Source: Opitutia bacterium (lineage in GTDB: Bacteria; Verrucomicrobiota; Verrucomicrobiia; Opitutales; Opitutaceae). Taken from it: a stretch of 64,000 nucleotides of DNA. The translations under genes and the position numbers were made by a program. Within the stretch, counting starts at the first letter, position 1. Each line of letters begins with the position of its first letter. Where the stretch lies: positions 1 through 64,000 of the forward strand of contig PLMW01000028.1 of the NCBI GenBank assembly GCA_003142615.1. Reading direction: 5' to 3'. The notes under the pieces are model-generated. The model ran no database searches, was not told where the DNA came from, and worked only from the letters and a program-made list of their open reading frames with translations. This document shows positions 26,605 through 33,639 of the stretch, one piece after another.

Positions 26605-27525
26605 ATGCCCCCCTCGCCCCTCGCCCCTCGCCCTTCGCCTGCGCTGCGCCGCGGTCTCATTCTCGCCGGCGGCTCCGGCTCGCGGCTCTACCCCCTGACC
26701 ATCGCGGTGTCGAAGCAGCTCATGCCCGTCTACGACAAGCCCATGGTCTACTACCCCATGTCGGTGCTCATGCTGGCAGGCATCCGCGAGATTCTCATCA
26801 TCTCCACCCCCCAGGACCTGCCGCTTTTCCAGCGCCTCTTCGGGGACGGCTCGCAGCTCGGCCTCAAGCTCGCCTACGCCGCGCAGCCGCAGCCCGAGGG
26901 TCTCGCGCAGGCGTTTCACATCGGCGCCGACTTCGTGGCCGGCCATCCCTCCGCCCTCGTGCTCGGCGACAATCTTTTCTACGGCCACGACTTCGCCCGG
27001 GCGCTGCAGGCCGCCAGTGCCCGCGCCACCGGTGCCACGATCTTCGGCTATCACGTCGCGAATCCCGGCGCCTACGGCGTGGTCGAGTTCGCCCCCGACG
27101 GCCGCGTGCTCTCCATCGAAGAGAAGCCGCGGCAGCCCAAGTCAAACTATGCCGTGCCCGGCCTGTATTTCTACGATGAGCAGGTCGTGAAGCTGGCCCG
27201 CTCGCTCCAGCCCTCCGCCCGCGGCGAACTTGAGATCACCGACCTTAACCGTCTCTACCTCGAACAGGGCCGGCTGCATGTCGAACTGTTGGGCCGCGGC
27301 ACCGCCTGGCTCGACACCGGCACGCACGACTCGCTCATCGAGGCCGCCCAGTTTGTGCACGTTATCGAAAGCCGCCAGGGACTGAAGATCGCCTGTCTCG
27401 AGGAAATCGCCTGGCACAACGGCTGGATCAATCAGGCCCAGATGCAGGCCAATATTAAGAAGCTCGGCAAATCAGGCTACGCCGACTATCTCCGCCGCAT
27501 CGTGGCGGATGCGCCGGGAGCCTGA
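26605..27525 (+). CDS. rmlA: Glucose-1-phosphate thymidylyltransferase RmlA
   Basis: The 306-aa protein has GLILAGGSGSRLYPLT (residues 17-32), SKQLMPVYDKPMVYYP, ALVLGDNLFYGHDF and YGVVEFAPDGRVLSIEEKP, all diagnostic of RmlA. It joins dTTP and glucose 1-phosphate to give dTDP-glucose for RmlB. The first 16 residues (MPPSPLAPRPSP and following) are an unusual Pro/Ala-rich extension translated from a CCCCTCG heptamer repeat. No other in-frame ATG, GTG or TTG lies between 26605 and the first conserved strand, so this extension seems to be really translated. Together with rmlB it supports dTDP-4-keto-6-deoxyglucose; rmlC was not found. Confidence 0.94.
   Translation: MPPSPLAPRPSPALRRGLILAGGSGSRLYPLTIAVSKQLMPVYDKPMVYYPMSVLMLAGIREILIISTPQDLPLFQRLFGDGSQLGLKLAYAAQPQPEGLAQAFHIGADFVAGHPSALVLGDNLFYGHDFARALQAASARATGATIFGYHVANPGAYGVVEFAPDGRVLSIEEKPRQPKSNYAVPGLYFYDEQVVKLARSLQPSARGELEITDLNRLYLEQGRLHVELLGRGTAWLDTGTHDSLIEAAQFVHVIESRQGLKIACLEEIAWHNGWINQAQMQANIKKLGKSGYADYLRRIVADAPGA
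26610..26637. repeat. Heptanucleotide tandem repeat at the start of rmlA, four units
   Basis: CCCCTCG occurs three times and CCCTTCG once, in direct succession, beginning two bases after the rmlA ATG. The repeat length is not a multiple of three, so a change in unit number would shift the rmlA frame. Confidence 0.7.
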
Positions 27526-27546
27526 AGCCCCGGGTGACCGGCCTCC

Positions 27547-29223
27547 ATGTCCCTCTGGACCACCAGACCTCGTGCTGACGGGCGGCCCTCCTCCGGCTGG
27601 CAGGTGCTTCCCATCGCCCGCTGGTCGCACCGACGGATCTTTTTTGACGGCCCCACGATCTGGCTGCGCGACCGCGGCGAAATCGCCCTGCCGGTCGCGG
27701 TGCAGGGCAGCCGGCTCGAACTGACCGGCGAGCTGCTGGACTTCACTAAGGAGTATCCAACTGCGCGTCCTTTTCCCGGATTGCGCGTGCGGCTCAACGG
27801 CCGTGTGCTCGGCGAAGTCCACCCGGCGCAACCCGGACCGTTCTCCTGGCATTTTCCCCTGCCCCCGGGTGGAGTGCCCGCGCATGCCGTGCTGTCCCTG
27901 GAGCTGCTCGGGGTCGCCGGGAGCAACTTTCTGGCGTGGATGGGGCGCCTTTCGCGGCAGATTCCGCTGTCGCGCCGCTGGCGCGACCGCCTGCAGGAAT
28001 ACCGCCTGCAGAAACGGAACCGCCAGTTGCGCATCGAGACGATCGCCGTCGACGGCGAAGTCATCATCCGCTTCCGCCAGCAGCATCTGGCCCCCACTCC
28101 CCGCCTCCTTGCGCAGAGCTGGAAGCCGGGGCTGAATCTCGCGGGCTTCTTTCGGGCGGCGCTGGGCGTCGGCGAGTCCGTGCGCTGCGCCGTGCGCGCC
28201 GCCGACGCCGTCGGCCTGCCGGTCGCCTTGATCGATCTGCGGCTCAACTGCCTCAACCCGGCGGCCGACGATACCTATGTCAGCCGGCTCCAGTCCGACA
28301 ATCCCCACCCGGTGAACGTGTTTCACCTCGACGCCCCGCAGTCGGAGGAGATTGATCATCATCACGGCCCGCATTTCCGGCACGGCAAATACAACATCGC
28401 CTACTGGGCGTGGGAGCTGCCGGAATTCCCGGATGGCTGGGTGTACCAGCACCGCTTTTTCGACGAAATCTGGTGCCCGTCCGAATTCACCCGCGCCGCC
28501 CTCGCTGCCAAGGTGCCCAAGCCGGTGCTGGCCATGCCGCATGCGATCGACTTTCCCGTTCCGCAGGGTGATTTCCGTGCGAAGTTCGGACTGCCGGAGC
28601 GCAGCTTCCTCTTCCTCTTCATCTACGACCTCAATTCCACCCAGGAGCGCAAGAATCCCCGGGCGGTGGTCGCGGCTTTCCGGAAAGCCTTCCCCGGGGG
28701 CGGCCCGGTCGGACTGGTGATCAAGACCCACAACCCGGACCGGCAGGCCGCCGCCTTTGCCGAGCTGCAGGCGGAATTGGCCGGGCTGTCCAACGTCCAC
28801 CTCATCTGCGACACCCTGCCGCGCGCGGCGATCTGCGAGCTGCAGCAGACCTGCGACTGCTTTGTCTCGCTGCACCGGGCGGAGGGCTTCGGCCTCAACA
28901 TCGCCGAGGCCATGTTCCTCGGCAAACCGGTCATCGCCACCGACTGGTCCGGCACGGCCGAGTTCGTCAGCGCCGCCAACGGCTGCCCCGTCAACTACCG
29001 GCTGGTGACACTCGACCGCGACCACGGTCCCTACCCGCGCGGGCAGACCTGGGCCGACGCCGACGTGGATCATGCCGCTTATTGGATGCGTTGTCTGATC
29101 GAAGACCGCGCGATGCGCGAGCGTCTGGGCGCGCAGGCGGCCGCGGACATTCGCCGCCGTTTCTCGCCAGAGGCGATCGGCCGCAAGTACCTGCGACGCC
29201 TGGATTCGTTTACCCTCTGGTAG
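27547..29223 (+). CDS. GT4 glycosyltransferase with N-terminal accessory beta domain
   Basis: The 558-aa protein has a non-catalytic, beta-rich first ~170 residues, then a GT-B fold. NLAGFFRAALGVGESVR is the acceptor-side loop, IYDLNSTQERKNPRAVVAAF the interdomain segment, and HRAEGFGLNIAEAMFLGKPV the E-x7-E donor site of GT4 enzymes. Retaining transfer from a nucleotide sugar in the cytoplasm is expected. It is 21 bases after rmlA and ends the plus-strand run. The N-terminal domain, like the middle domain of the 1313-aa enzyme, may bind the growing glycan; that is a guess. Confidence 0.87.
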   Translation: MSLWTTRPRADGRPSSGWQVLPIARWSHRRIFFDGPTIWLRDRGEIALPVAVQGSRLELTGELLDFTKEYPTARPFPGLRVRLNGRVLGEVHPAQPGPFSWHFPLPPGGVPAHAVLSLELLGVAGSNFLAWMGRLSRQIPLSRRWRDRLQEYRLQKRNRQLRIETIAVDGEVIIRFRQQHLAPTPRLLAQSWKPGLNLAGFFRAALGVGESVRCAVRAADAVGLPVALIDLRLNCLNPAADDTYVSRLQSDNPHPVNVFHLDAPQSEEIDHHHGPHFRHGKYNIAYWAWELPEFPDGWVYQHRFFDEIWCPSEFTRAALAAKVPKPVLAMPHAIDFPVPQGDFRAKFGLPERSFLFLFIYDLNSTQERKNPRAVVAAFRKAFPGGGPVGLVIKTHNPDRQAAAFAELQAELAGLSNVHLICDTLPRAAICELQQTCDCFVSLHRAEGFGLNIAEAMFLGKPVIATDWSGTAEFVSAANGCPVNYRLVTLDRDHGPYPRGQTWADADVDHAAYWMRCLIEDRAMRERLGAQAAADIRRRFSPEAIGRKYLRRLDSFTLW

Positions 29224-29224
29224 C

Positions 29225-29257
29225 CGGCTGTTCCGAACCCCGGCCTCCGGACAGCCG
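29225..29257. terminator. Hairpin between convergent genes
   Basis: CGGCTGTTCCG (29225-29235) pairs with CGGACAGCCG (29248-29257) with one bulged T. A second small stem follows (GCCGCC/GGCGGC, near 29254-29273). There is no T-run in either direction, so efficient intrinsic termination is uncertain, but its place between two converging genes suits a bidirectional end. Confidence 0.45.
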
Positions 29258-29275
29258 CCGCTCAAGAGGCGGCCG

Positions 29276-30400
29276 TCAGCCCTGCCCGGCGTTCCAGCTC
29301 AAAATATGCTGGCAGATGCTGTCGACGTCGGCGTTGTCGAGTCCCGGGTGGATCGGCAGGCAGAGGAGTTCGCGGCAGGCCTGCTCCGTGACGGGCAGTT
29401 GAAGACTGTCATCACGATATGCCGGCTGCCGGTGGATGGGCACCGGATAAAGCACCGCGGTCTGCACCCCCACGCCTTCGAGCTGTATTCGCAATGATTC
29501 CCGCGCCGCCGTGCGCACGACAAACTGATGCCAGACGGGTTGGCAGCCGGGCGCCGTCTCCGGCAGGGTCAGCCGCGTGCCGGCAAGGCGCCGGAGATAC
29601 TGCCCCGCCAGCGCCTGCCGCCGCTGATTGCCGGCGTCGAGCTGGGCCAGCTTCACCCGGAGGATCGCCGCCTGCAGCTCGTCGAGACGGCTGTTCTTGC
29701 CGGGCGATTCGCTCACGTAGCGCTGCCGCCACCCATACTGGCGCAACAGGCGGACCTGCTCCGCCAGCCGCGCCTCGTTGGTGGTGACCGCGCCGCCATC
29801 GCCGATGGCGCCGAGATTCTTCGTCGGATAAAAACTGAAGGCGGCCGCATCGCCCCAGGTTCCCACCCGCCGGCCGTGGATGCTCGCGCCATGGGCCTGG
29901 GCGCAGTCCTCAATCACCGCGAGGTCGTGCCGGCGGGCGATCGCCATGATCCTGGGCAGATCCGCCGGATGCCCGTAGAGGTGCACCGGCACCACCGCCT
30001 TGAACCGGGGATCGCGCGATCCGGCCAGCCGCTGCTCCAGCGCACCTGGGTCCATGGTCATGGTGCGCGGGTCGATCTCGACCAACACCGCCGTGGCCCC
30101 CGTGAGTTCGATGGCCGCGGCCGTCGCCGTCGCGGTGTTGGCCACCGTGATCACGCGGTCGCCGGATTTGATGCCGACCGCCCGCAGCGCCAGTTCAAGC
30201 GCATCCGTGCCGTTGGCGACGGTCACGGCATGGGCCGCGCCCAGATAGGCCGCGAACTCCCGCTCGAACGCCTCGACCTCCGGGCCAAGGATGTAGTGGC
30301 CGCTCTCCAGCACCCGCCGGATGGCGGCCTGGATCTCGCCGGCCGCGGCCTGATAGGCCGCACGCGGATCGGCGGTCTGCAAGGGATGGGGAAGTGTCAT
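29276..30400 (-). CDS. DegT/DnrJ/EryC1/StrS-family PLP sugar aminotransferase
   Basis: The 374-aa protein has [21 protein letters not shown] near residues 61-81 (sugar aminotransferase PLP phosphate site), [11 protein letters not shown] with the PLP-ring Asp, and [16 protein letters not shown] with Lys194 as the Schiff-base residue. It transfers an amino group from glutamate to a keto sugar nucleotide. With RmlA/RmlB in the same locus, a dTDP-3- or 4-amino-6-deoxyhexose is a likely product. Its ATG overlaps the stop of the upstream epimerase gene (ATGA), so the two are translated together. Confidence 0.92.
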   Translation of the reverse strand: MTLPHPLQTADPRAAYQAAAGEIQAAIRRVLESGHYILGPEVEAFEREFAAYLGAAHAVTVANGTDALELALRAVGIKSGDRVITVANTATATAAAIELTGATAVLVEIDPRTMTMDPGALEQRLAGSRDPRFKAVVPVHLYGHPADLPRIMAIARRHDLAVIEDCAQAHGASIHGRRVGTWGDAAAFSFYPTKNLGAIGDGGAVTTNEARLAEQVRLLRQYGWRQRYVSESPGKNSRLDELQAAILRVKLAQLDAGNQRRQALAGQYLRRLAGTRLTLPETAPGCQPVWHQFVVRTAARESLRIQLEGVGVQTAVLYPVPIHRQPAYRDDSLQLPVTEQACRELLCLPIHPGLDNADVDSICQHILSWNAGQG

Positions 30401-31392
30401 ACGTAATGCCGGAGTTCGCGGCGGTAGTAGGCCAGCGTGCGCGCCAGCGCGGTGCGCAGCCGGGTGCGCGGCCGCCAGCCGAGGGTGCGTTCAATCAAAC
30501 CGTAGTCGGCGTAGAAGTCGCCGATGTCGATCTTGCGGCGGTCCGGCGGATAGGTGCGGGTCACGTAACGCCCGCCGCCATTGATCTCGATCAGCAGGTC
30601 GGCGAGACCGCGCAGGCTGATCCGCTCCCGGCCGCCCAGATTAAAAACCCGGCCGGCCGCCGCCGGCGATGCCGCGGCGAGCAGCAAGGCGTCGACTGCG
30701 TCATCGATATACGTGAAGTCGCGGATCTGCCCCCCGCCCCAGACCTCGAACGGACATCCCTCCACCAGGCAGCGAAGCCAGACTCCCAGAAAAGTCTGGC
30801 GCGCATCCTTCACGCGCATGCCCGGACCGATCGTGTTGGTCAGCCGCAGCACGCAACTGCGGATGCCGTGCACCTCGTGGTAGAGAAGATGATAGGATTC
30901 GCCGGCCAGCTTGTTGATGCCGTTTACGTCCACGGGCCGCGCCGGGTGCTTTTCATCAACCGGCAGGTAGTCGGGCCGTCCGTAAATCTGGCGCGTGCTG
31001 GCAAAAACCACCCGGATTCTGGAATTATGCCGCCGGCAGGCTTCCAGGATCGACAGTTGCGCCTTGGCATTGATCTCCAGATCCGTCTGCGGATCGGTCA
31101 TCGAGTCCATGTGACTCGTCTGGCCGGCAAGATTGAAAAGAAAGTGCTGCCCCTGGACGAGGTCCGGCAGGCCATGTGCCTGGCGCACGTCGGTGACGTT
31201 CAGGCTTACCTTCCGCTCGATGCCGGCCAGGTTGCGCAGATTGCCGCCGTATTCGGGGATCATGCTGTCCACCAAGGTCACCGTTGCACCGAGCCGCACC
31301 AAGCGCCGCGCCAGATTCGAACCGATGAAGCCGGCTCCTCCGGTGATGAGTACGCGTCGGGCGGCGAAGACTTTCGCAAACGACACTGCCAT
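30397..31392 (-). CDS. NAD-dependent epimerase/dehydratase with Asn in place of the catalytic Tyr
   Basis: From the ATG at 31392 the protein has 331 aa. [20 protein letters not shown] is the Rossmann loop, [13 protein letters not shown] the next strand, and [11 protein letters not shown] the Ser/Thr active-site strand. The usual YxxxK reads [10 protein letters not shown], so Asn replaces Tyr while Lys is kept. [16 protein letters not shown] is the conserved later strand. It is translationally coupled to the aminotransferase by a 4-base overlap and is divergent from a GT2 gene 90 bases away. The longer frame to 31614 runs through that GT2 gene antisense and is rejected. Whether the enzyme is catalytic, and by which residue, is open. 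Confidence 0.82.
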   Translation of the reverse strand: MAVSFAKVFAARRVLITGGAGFIGSNLARRLVRLGATVTLVDSMIPEYGGNLRNLAGIERKVSLNVTDVRQAHGLPDLVQGQHFLFNLAGQTSHMDSMTDPQTDLEINAKAQLSILEACRRHNSRIRVVFASTRQIYGRPDYLPVDEKHPARPVDVNGINKLAGESYHLLYHEVHGIRSCVLRLTNTIGPGMRVKDARQTFLGVWLRCLVEGCPFEVWGGGQIRDFTYIDDAVDALLLAAASPAAAGRVFNLGGRERISLRGLADLLIEINGGGRYVTRTYPPDRRKIDIGDFYADYGLIERTLGWRPRTRLRTALARTLAYYRRELRHYV

Positions 31393-31482
31393 GCTGGAAA
31401 AATGCTGCGCCGGGCCCTGTCGGAATGCCATCCAGAAAAATTGTCCGCTCCGCCGGCGTCGGCAAGGCTTGAGGTGTGGGAC

Positions 31483-32478
31483 ATGACGTGTGAGGGTTGG
31501 TTTCAGCGTGTGAGCAATCCCTCTTTCCCCCACCGGACTTCGTCCCTGGCACCGCCGCGCGTGAGCGTGATCGTAGCCCTGTACAATCGCCTCGACCTCA
31601 CGCAGGAGTTTCACGCGTCACTTCCGCGCACCCTGCCGGCGGAGCTTGCCTGGGAGCTGATCTACGTCGATGACGGCAGCACTGACGGCACGCGGGCCTG
31701 GCTGGGTACGCTGCCGCCACCGGCCCGGGTGATTCTGAACGAACGCAACCTGGGCTACGCCGCGAGCAACAACCGTGGGGCGCGCGCCGCCGCGGGGGAG
31801 TTCCTTGTCCTGCTCAATAACGATCTGGTCCTGACCCGCGGATGGCTTGAGCCGATGCTGGCTGCCTTCGGACGCTTCCCCCGGGCCGGCCTGGTCGGCA
31901 ACCTCCAGCGCGACGCCGGCACCGGCGTCCTCGACCATGCGGGCGTCTTCATCAACAGCAAGGGCAAGCCCGAGCACGACCGGACCCTGCCCTGCCTGCA
32001 TCGCCTGCGCGCCTACCGGGAGGTCGCCGCCCTCACGGGCGCCTGTCTGGTTGTACCGCGACAGACCTACCTCGATCTCGGGGGTTTCGACGAACGCTAC
32101 GTCAACGGGTGTGAAGATATTGACCTCTGTCTCCGGGCACGCCTGGCCGGCCGTCGCCACTACGTCGCCCTGCGCAGTGTCATCGGCCATCACATCAGCG
32201 CCTCGCGGGGGCGTCAGCGTCGCGACGAGGAGAACTGCTTCCGGCTGACGCGTGTCTGGCGGGACATGCTGGCCTCGCTCGCCGCGCGGGCGTGGTGCCG
32301 CGATTTCATCGCCCATCCCTTCGGCCGGTCGTTCGTCATCGATTATCAGCTGGCCCGTGCGGCCCTGGGGTATCACCTGCGCCTGCGCCGCCGCATCCCG
32401 CCGGTGGTTCATGCCGCGGTGCATGGCGCCATTGAGCGCGAACTCGCCCGCTGGCGGGAAATGTTCGGCAACGCCTAG
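31483..32478 (+). CDS. GT2 glycosyltransferase, rhamnosyltransferase-like
   Basis: From the ATG at 31483 the protein has 331 aa. VSVIVALYNRLDLTQEF starts the GT2 domain, YVDDGSTDGTRAWL carries the first Asp pair, NLGYAASNNRGARAA the nucleotide contacts, and LLNNDLVLTRGWLEPML the DxD-equivalent NND. ALTGACLVVPRQTYLDLGGFDE and NGCEDIDLCLRARLAG match O-antigen GT2/rhamnosyltransferase types. No membrane helix is present. A much longer frame extends upstream through the divergent epimerase but has no credible start there. The divergent gap (31393-31482) should hold promoters for both directions. Confidence 0.85.
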   Translation: MTCEGWFQRVSNPSFPHRTSSLAPPRVSVIVALYNRLDLTQEFHASLPRTLPAELAWELIYVDDGSTDGTRAWLGTLPPPARVILNERNLGYAASNNRGARAAAGEFLVLLNNDLVLTRGWLEPMLAAFGRFPRAGLVGNLQRDAGTGVLDHAGVFINSKGKPEHDRTLPCLHRLRAYREVAALTGACLVVPRQTYLDLGGFDERYVNGCEDIDLCLRARLAGRRHYVALRSVIGHHISASRGRQRRDEENCFRLTRVWRDMLASLAARAWCRDFIAHPFGRSFVIDYQLARAALGYHLRLRRRIPPVVHAAVHGAIERELARWREMFGNA

Positions 32479-32537
32479 CTCCGATTCATCACTTACTGAC
32501 CAGAAGAGGTCGTTTTCCAACCATTTTCTCCGGACGT

Positions 32538-32560
32538 AATGTCAACTATTAGTTGACATT
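32538..32560. repeat. Perfect 11-bp inverted repeat (AT-rich) between convergent genes
   Basis: AATGTCAACTA (32538-32548) and TAGTTGACATT (32550-32560) are exact inverse complements around one T. As RNA it could form a 9-bp stem with a 5-base loop. It stands out as AT-rich in a GC-rich region. It lies between the ends of two converging genes, so a bidirectional terminator is the simplest reading; the symmetry also suits a dimeric regulator site, but no gene start is adjacent. Confidence 0.65.
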
Positions 32561-32608
32561 GCCCTCGAGACCGCCGTGGAGAACTGCCGGGCGAGAGAGG
32601 GATGTGGG

Positions 32609-33559
32609 CTAGCCGGCCGGTCCGCTCCGCACCACTTCACGCACGACCGACTGGGGCCGGCGGTTGACGGTCAGGAACATCCGGCCGATGTATTCGCCAA
32701 GGAGGCCGAGGATGACGAGTTGGGTGCCGGAAAAAATGAGCAGCGCCGCCATGAGCGATCCCCAGCCAAAGGCGGGCCCCCGGTTGGTGAACCGCCAGTA
32801 AACGACGACGCCCAGTCCCGCCAGCCCGAGGACGGCCATGACGAAACCGAGGACCGTCGCCAGCCGCAGCGGCATCACCGAGAAATTGACAAAGGTGCTC
32901 AGCCACAGGCGCAACAATCTGCGCAGCGTGTAGCCGCTTTGTCCGGCCTGCCTCGCCGCATGGCGCACCTCCAGCGAACCGATGTTCTGCGTGACTTGCA
33001 GGATGAGTCCGTCGATGTAGGGGAACGGTCCGGTGTGTTCGGCGACGGCCCGCGCCACCAGCGCGCTCACGCAACGGAAGCTCGACAGGTAGAAACCCCG
33101 GGGCTTGTCGAGCATCCAGTCGGCCAGGCGATTCGTGAACCAACTGCCGAGGTTGCGCCAGAACGAATGCTCCTTCCGGGTGTAGTGGCCGAACACCACA
33201 TCGAGATCGTGGCTTCGCGCATGCTCCCACAGGCGCACGGCCTCCACGGGCGGATTCTGTCCGTCGTCGTCCAGGTTTACCACATAGGCGCCATGCGCGT
33301 GCCGATAGCCCGAAAGCACCGCGTTGTGCTCGCCATAGTTGCGCGCATGGTTGACGAGGATCATGGGCGCGCCAGCCTCGCGCAACAGCTCACGGCAGGC
33401 CATCCACGTGCCATCGGTGCTGCCGTCGTTGACGAGCACGATCTCATGTCCGCCCTCGATGCGCAGGGCCTCGATCTCCTTGACCAACGGCTTGATGGTT
33501 CCGGCGCTGTTATAAAGCGGGATGACAAAGCTAAGCACGGGCTGGCCGGCGGCAGGCAT
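32609..33559 (-). CDS. GtrB/ArnC-type undecaprenyl-phosphate glycosyltransferase
   Basis: The 316-aa protein has LSFVIPLYNSAGTIKPLV (residues ~9-26), VLVNDGSTDGTW, HARNYGEHNAVLSGYRHA and VVNLDDDGQNPPVEAVRL, the full GtrB/ArnC pattern including the DDDxQ site. Two membrane helices lie at about 230-255 and 268-295, as in GtrB, followed by YIGRMFLTVNRRPQ, a conserved cytoplasmic end. It loads a sugar such as glucose or an aminoarabinose-like sugar onto undecaprenyl phosphate. It is the fourth polyprenyl-phosphate-type GT2 in the window and is transcribed alone on the minus strand. Confidence 0.92.
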   Translation of the reverse strand: MPAAGQPVLSFVIPLYNSAGTIKPLVKEIEALRIEGGHEIVLVNDGSTDGTWMACRELLREAGAPMILVNHARNYGEHNAVLSGYRHAHGAYVVNLDDDGQNPPVEAVRLWEHARSHDLDVVFGHYTRKEHSFWRNLGSWFTNRLADWMLDKPRGFYLSSFRCVSALVARAVAEHTGPFPYIDGLILQVTQNIGSLEVRHAARQAGQSGYTLRRLLRLWLSTFVNFSVMPLRLATVLGFVMAVLGLAGLGVVVYWRFTNRGPAFGWGSLMAALLIFSGTQLVILGLLGEYIGRMFLTVNRRPQSVVREVVRSGPAG

Positions 33560-33639
33560 GGGGTTGAACGGGGATGGAAAGCAAAGCGCGTGATCACCGT
33601 CCGTGTCAACGGTGGCGCAGGCCAGCCTGCACCTACCCG

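Noticed and set aside
30394-32478. 694-aa plus-strand frame
   Set aside because: Its first 363 codons are antisense to the epimerase; only the part from 31483 is a real GT2 gene.
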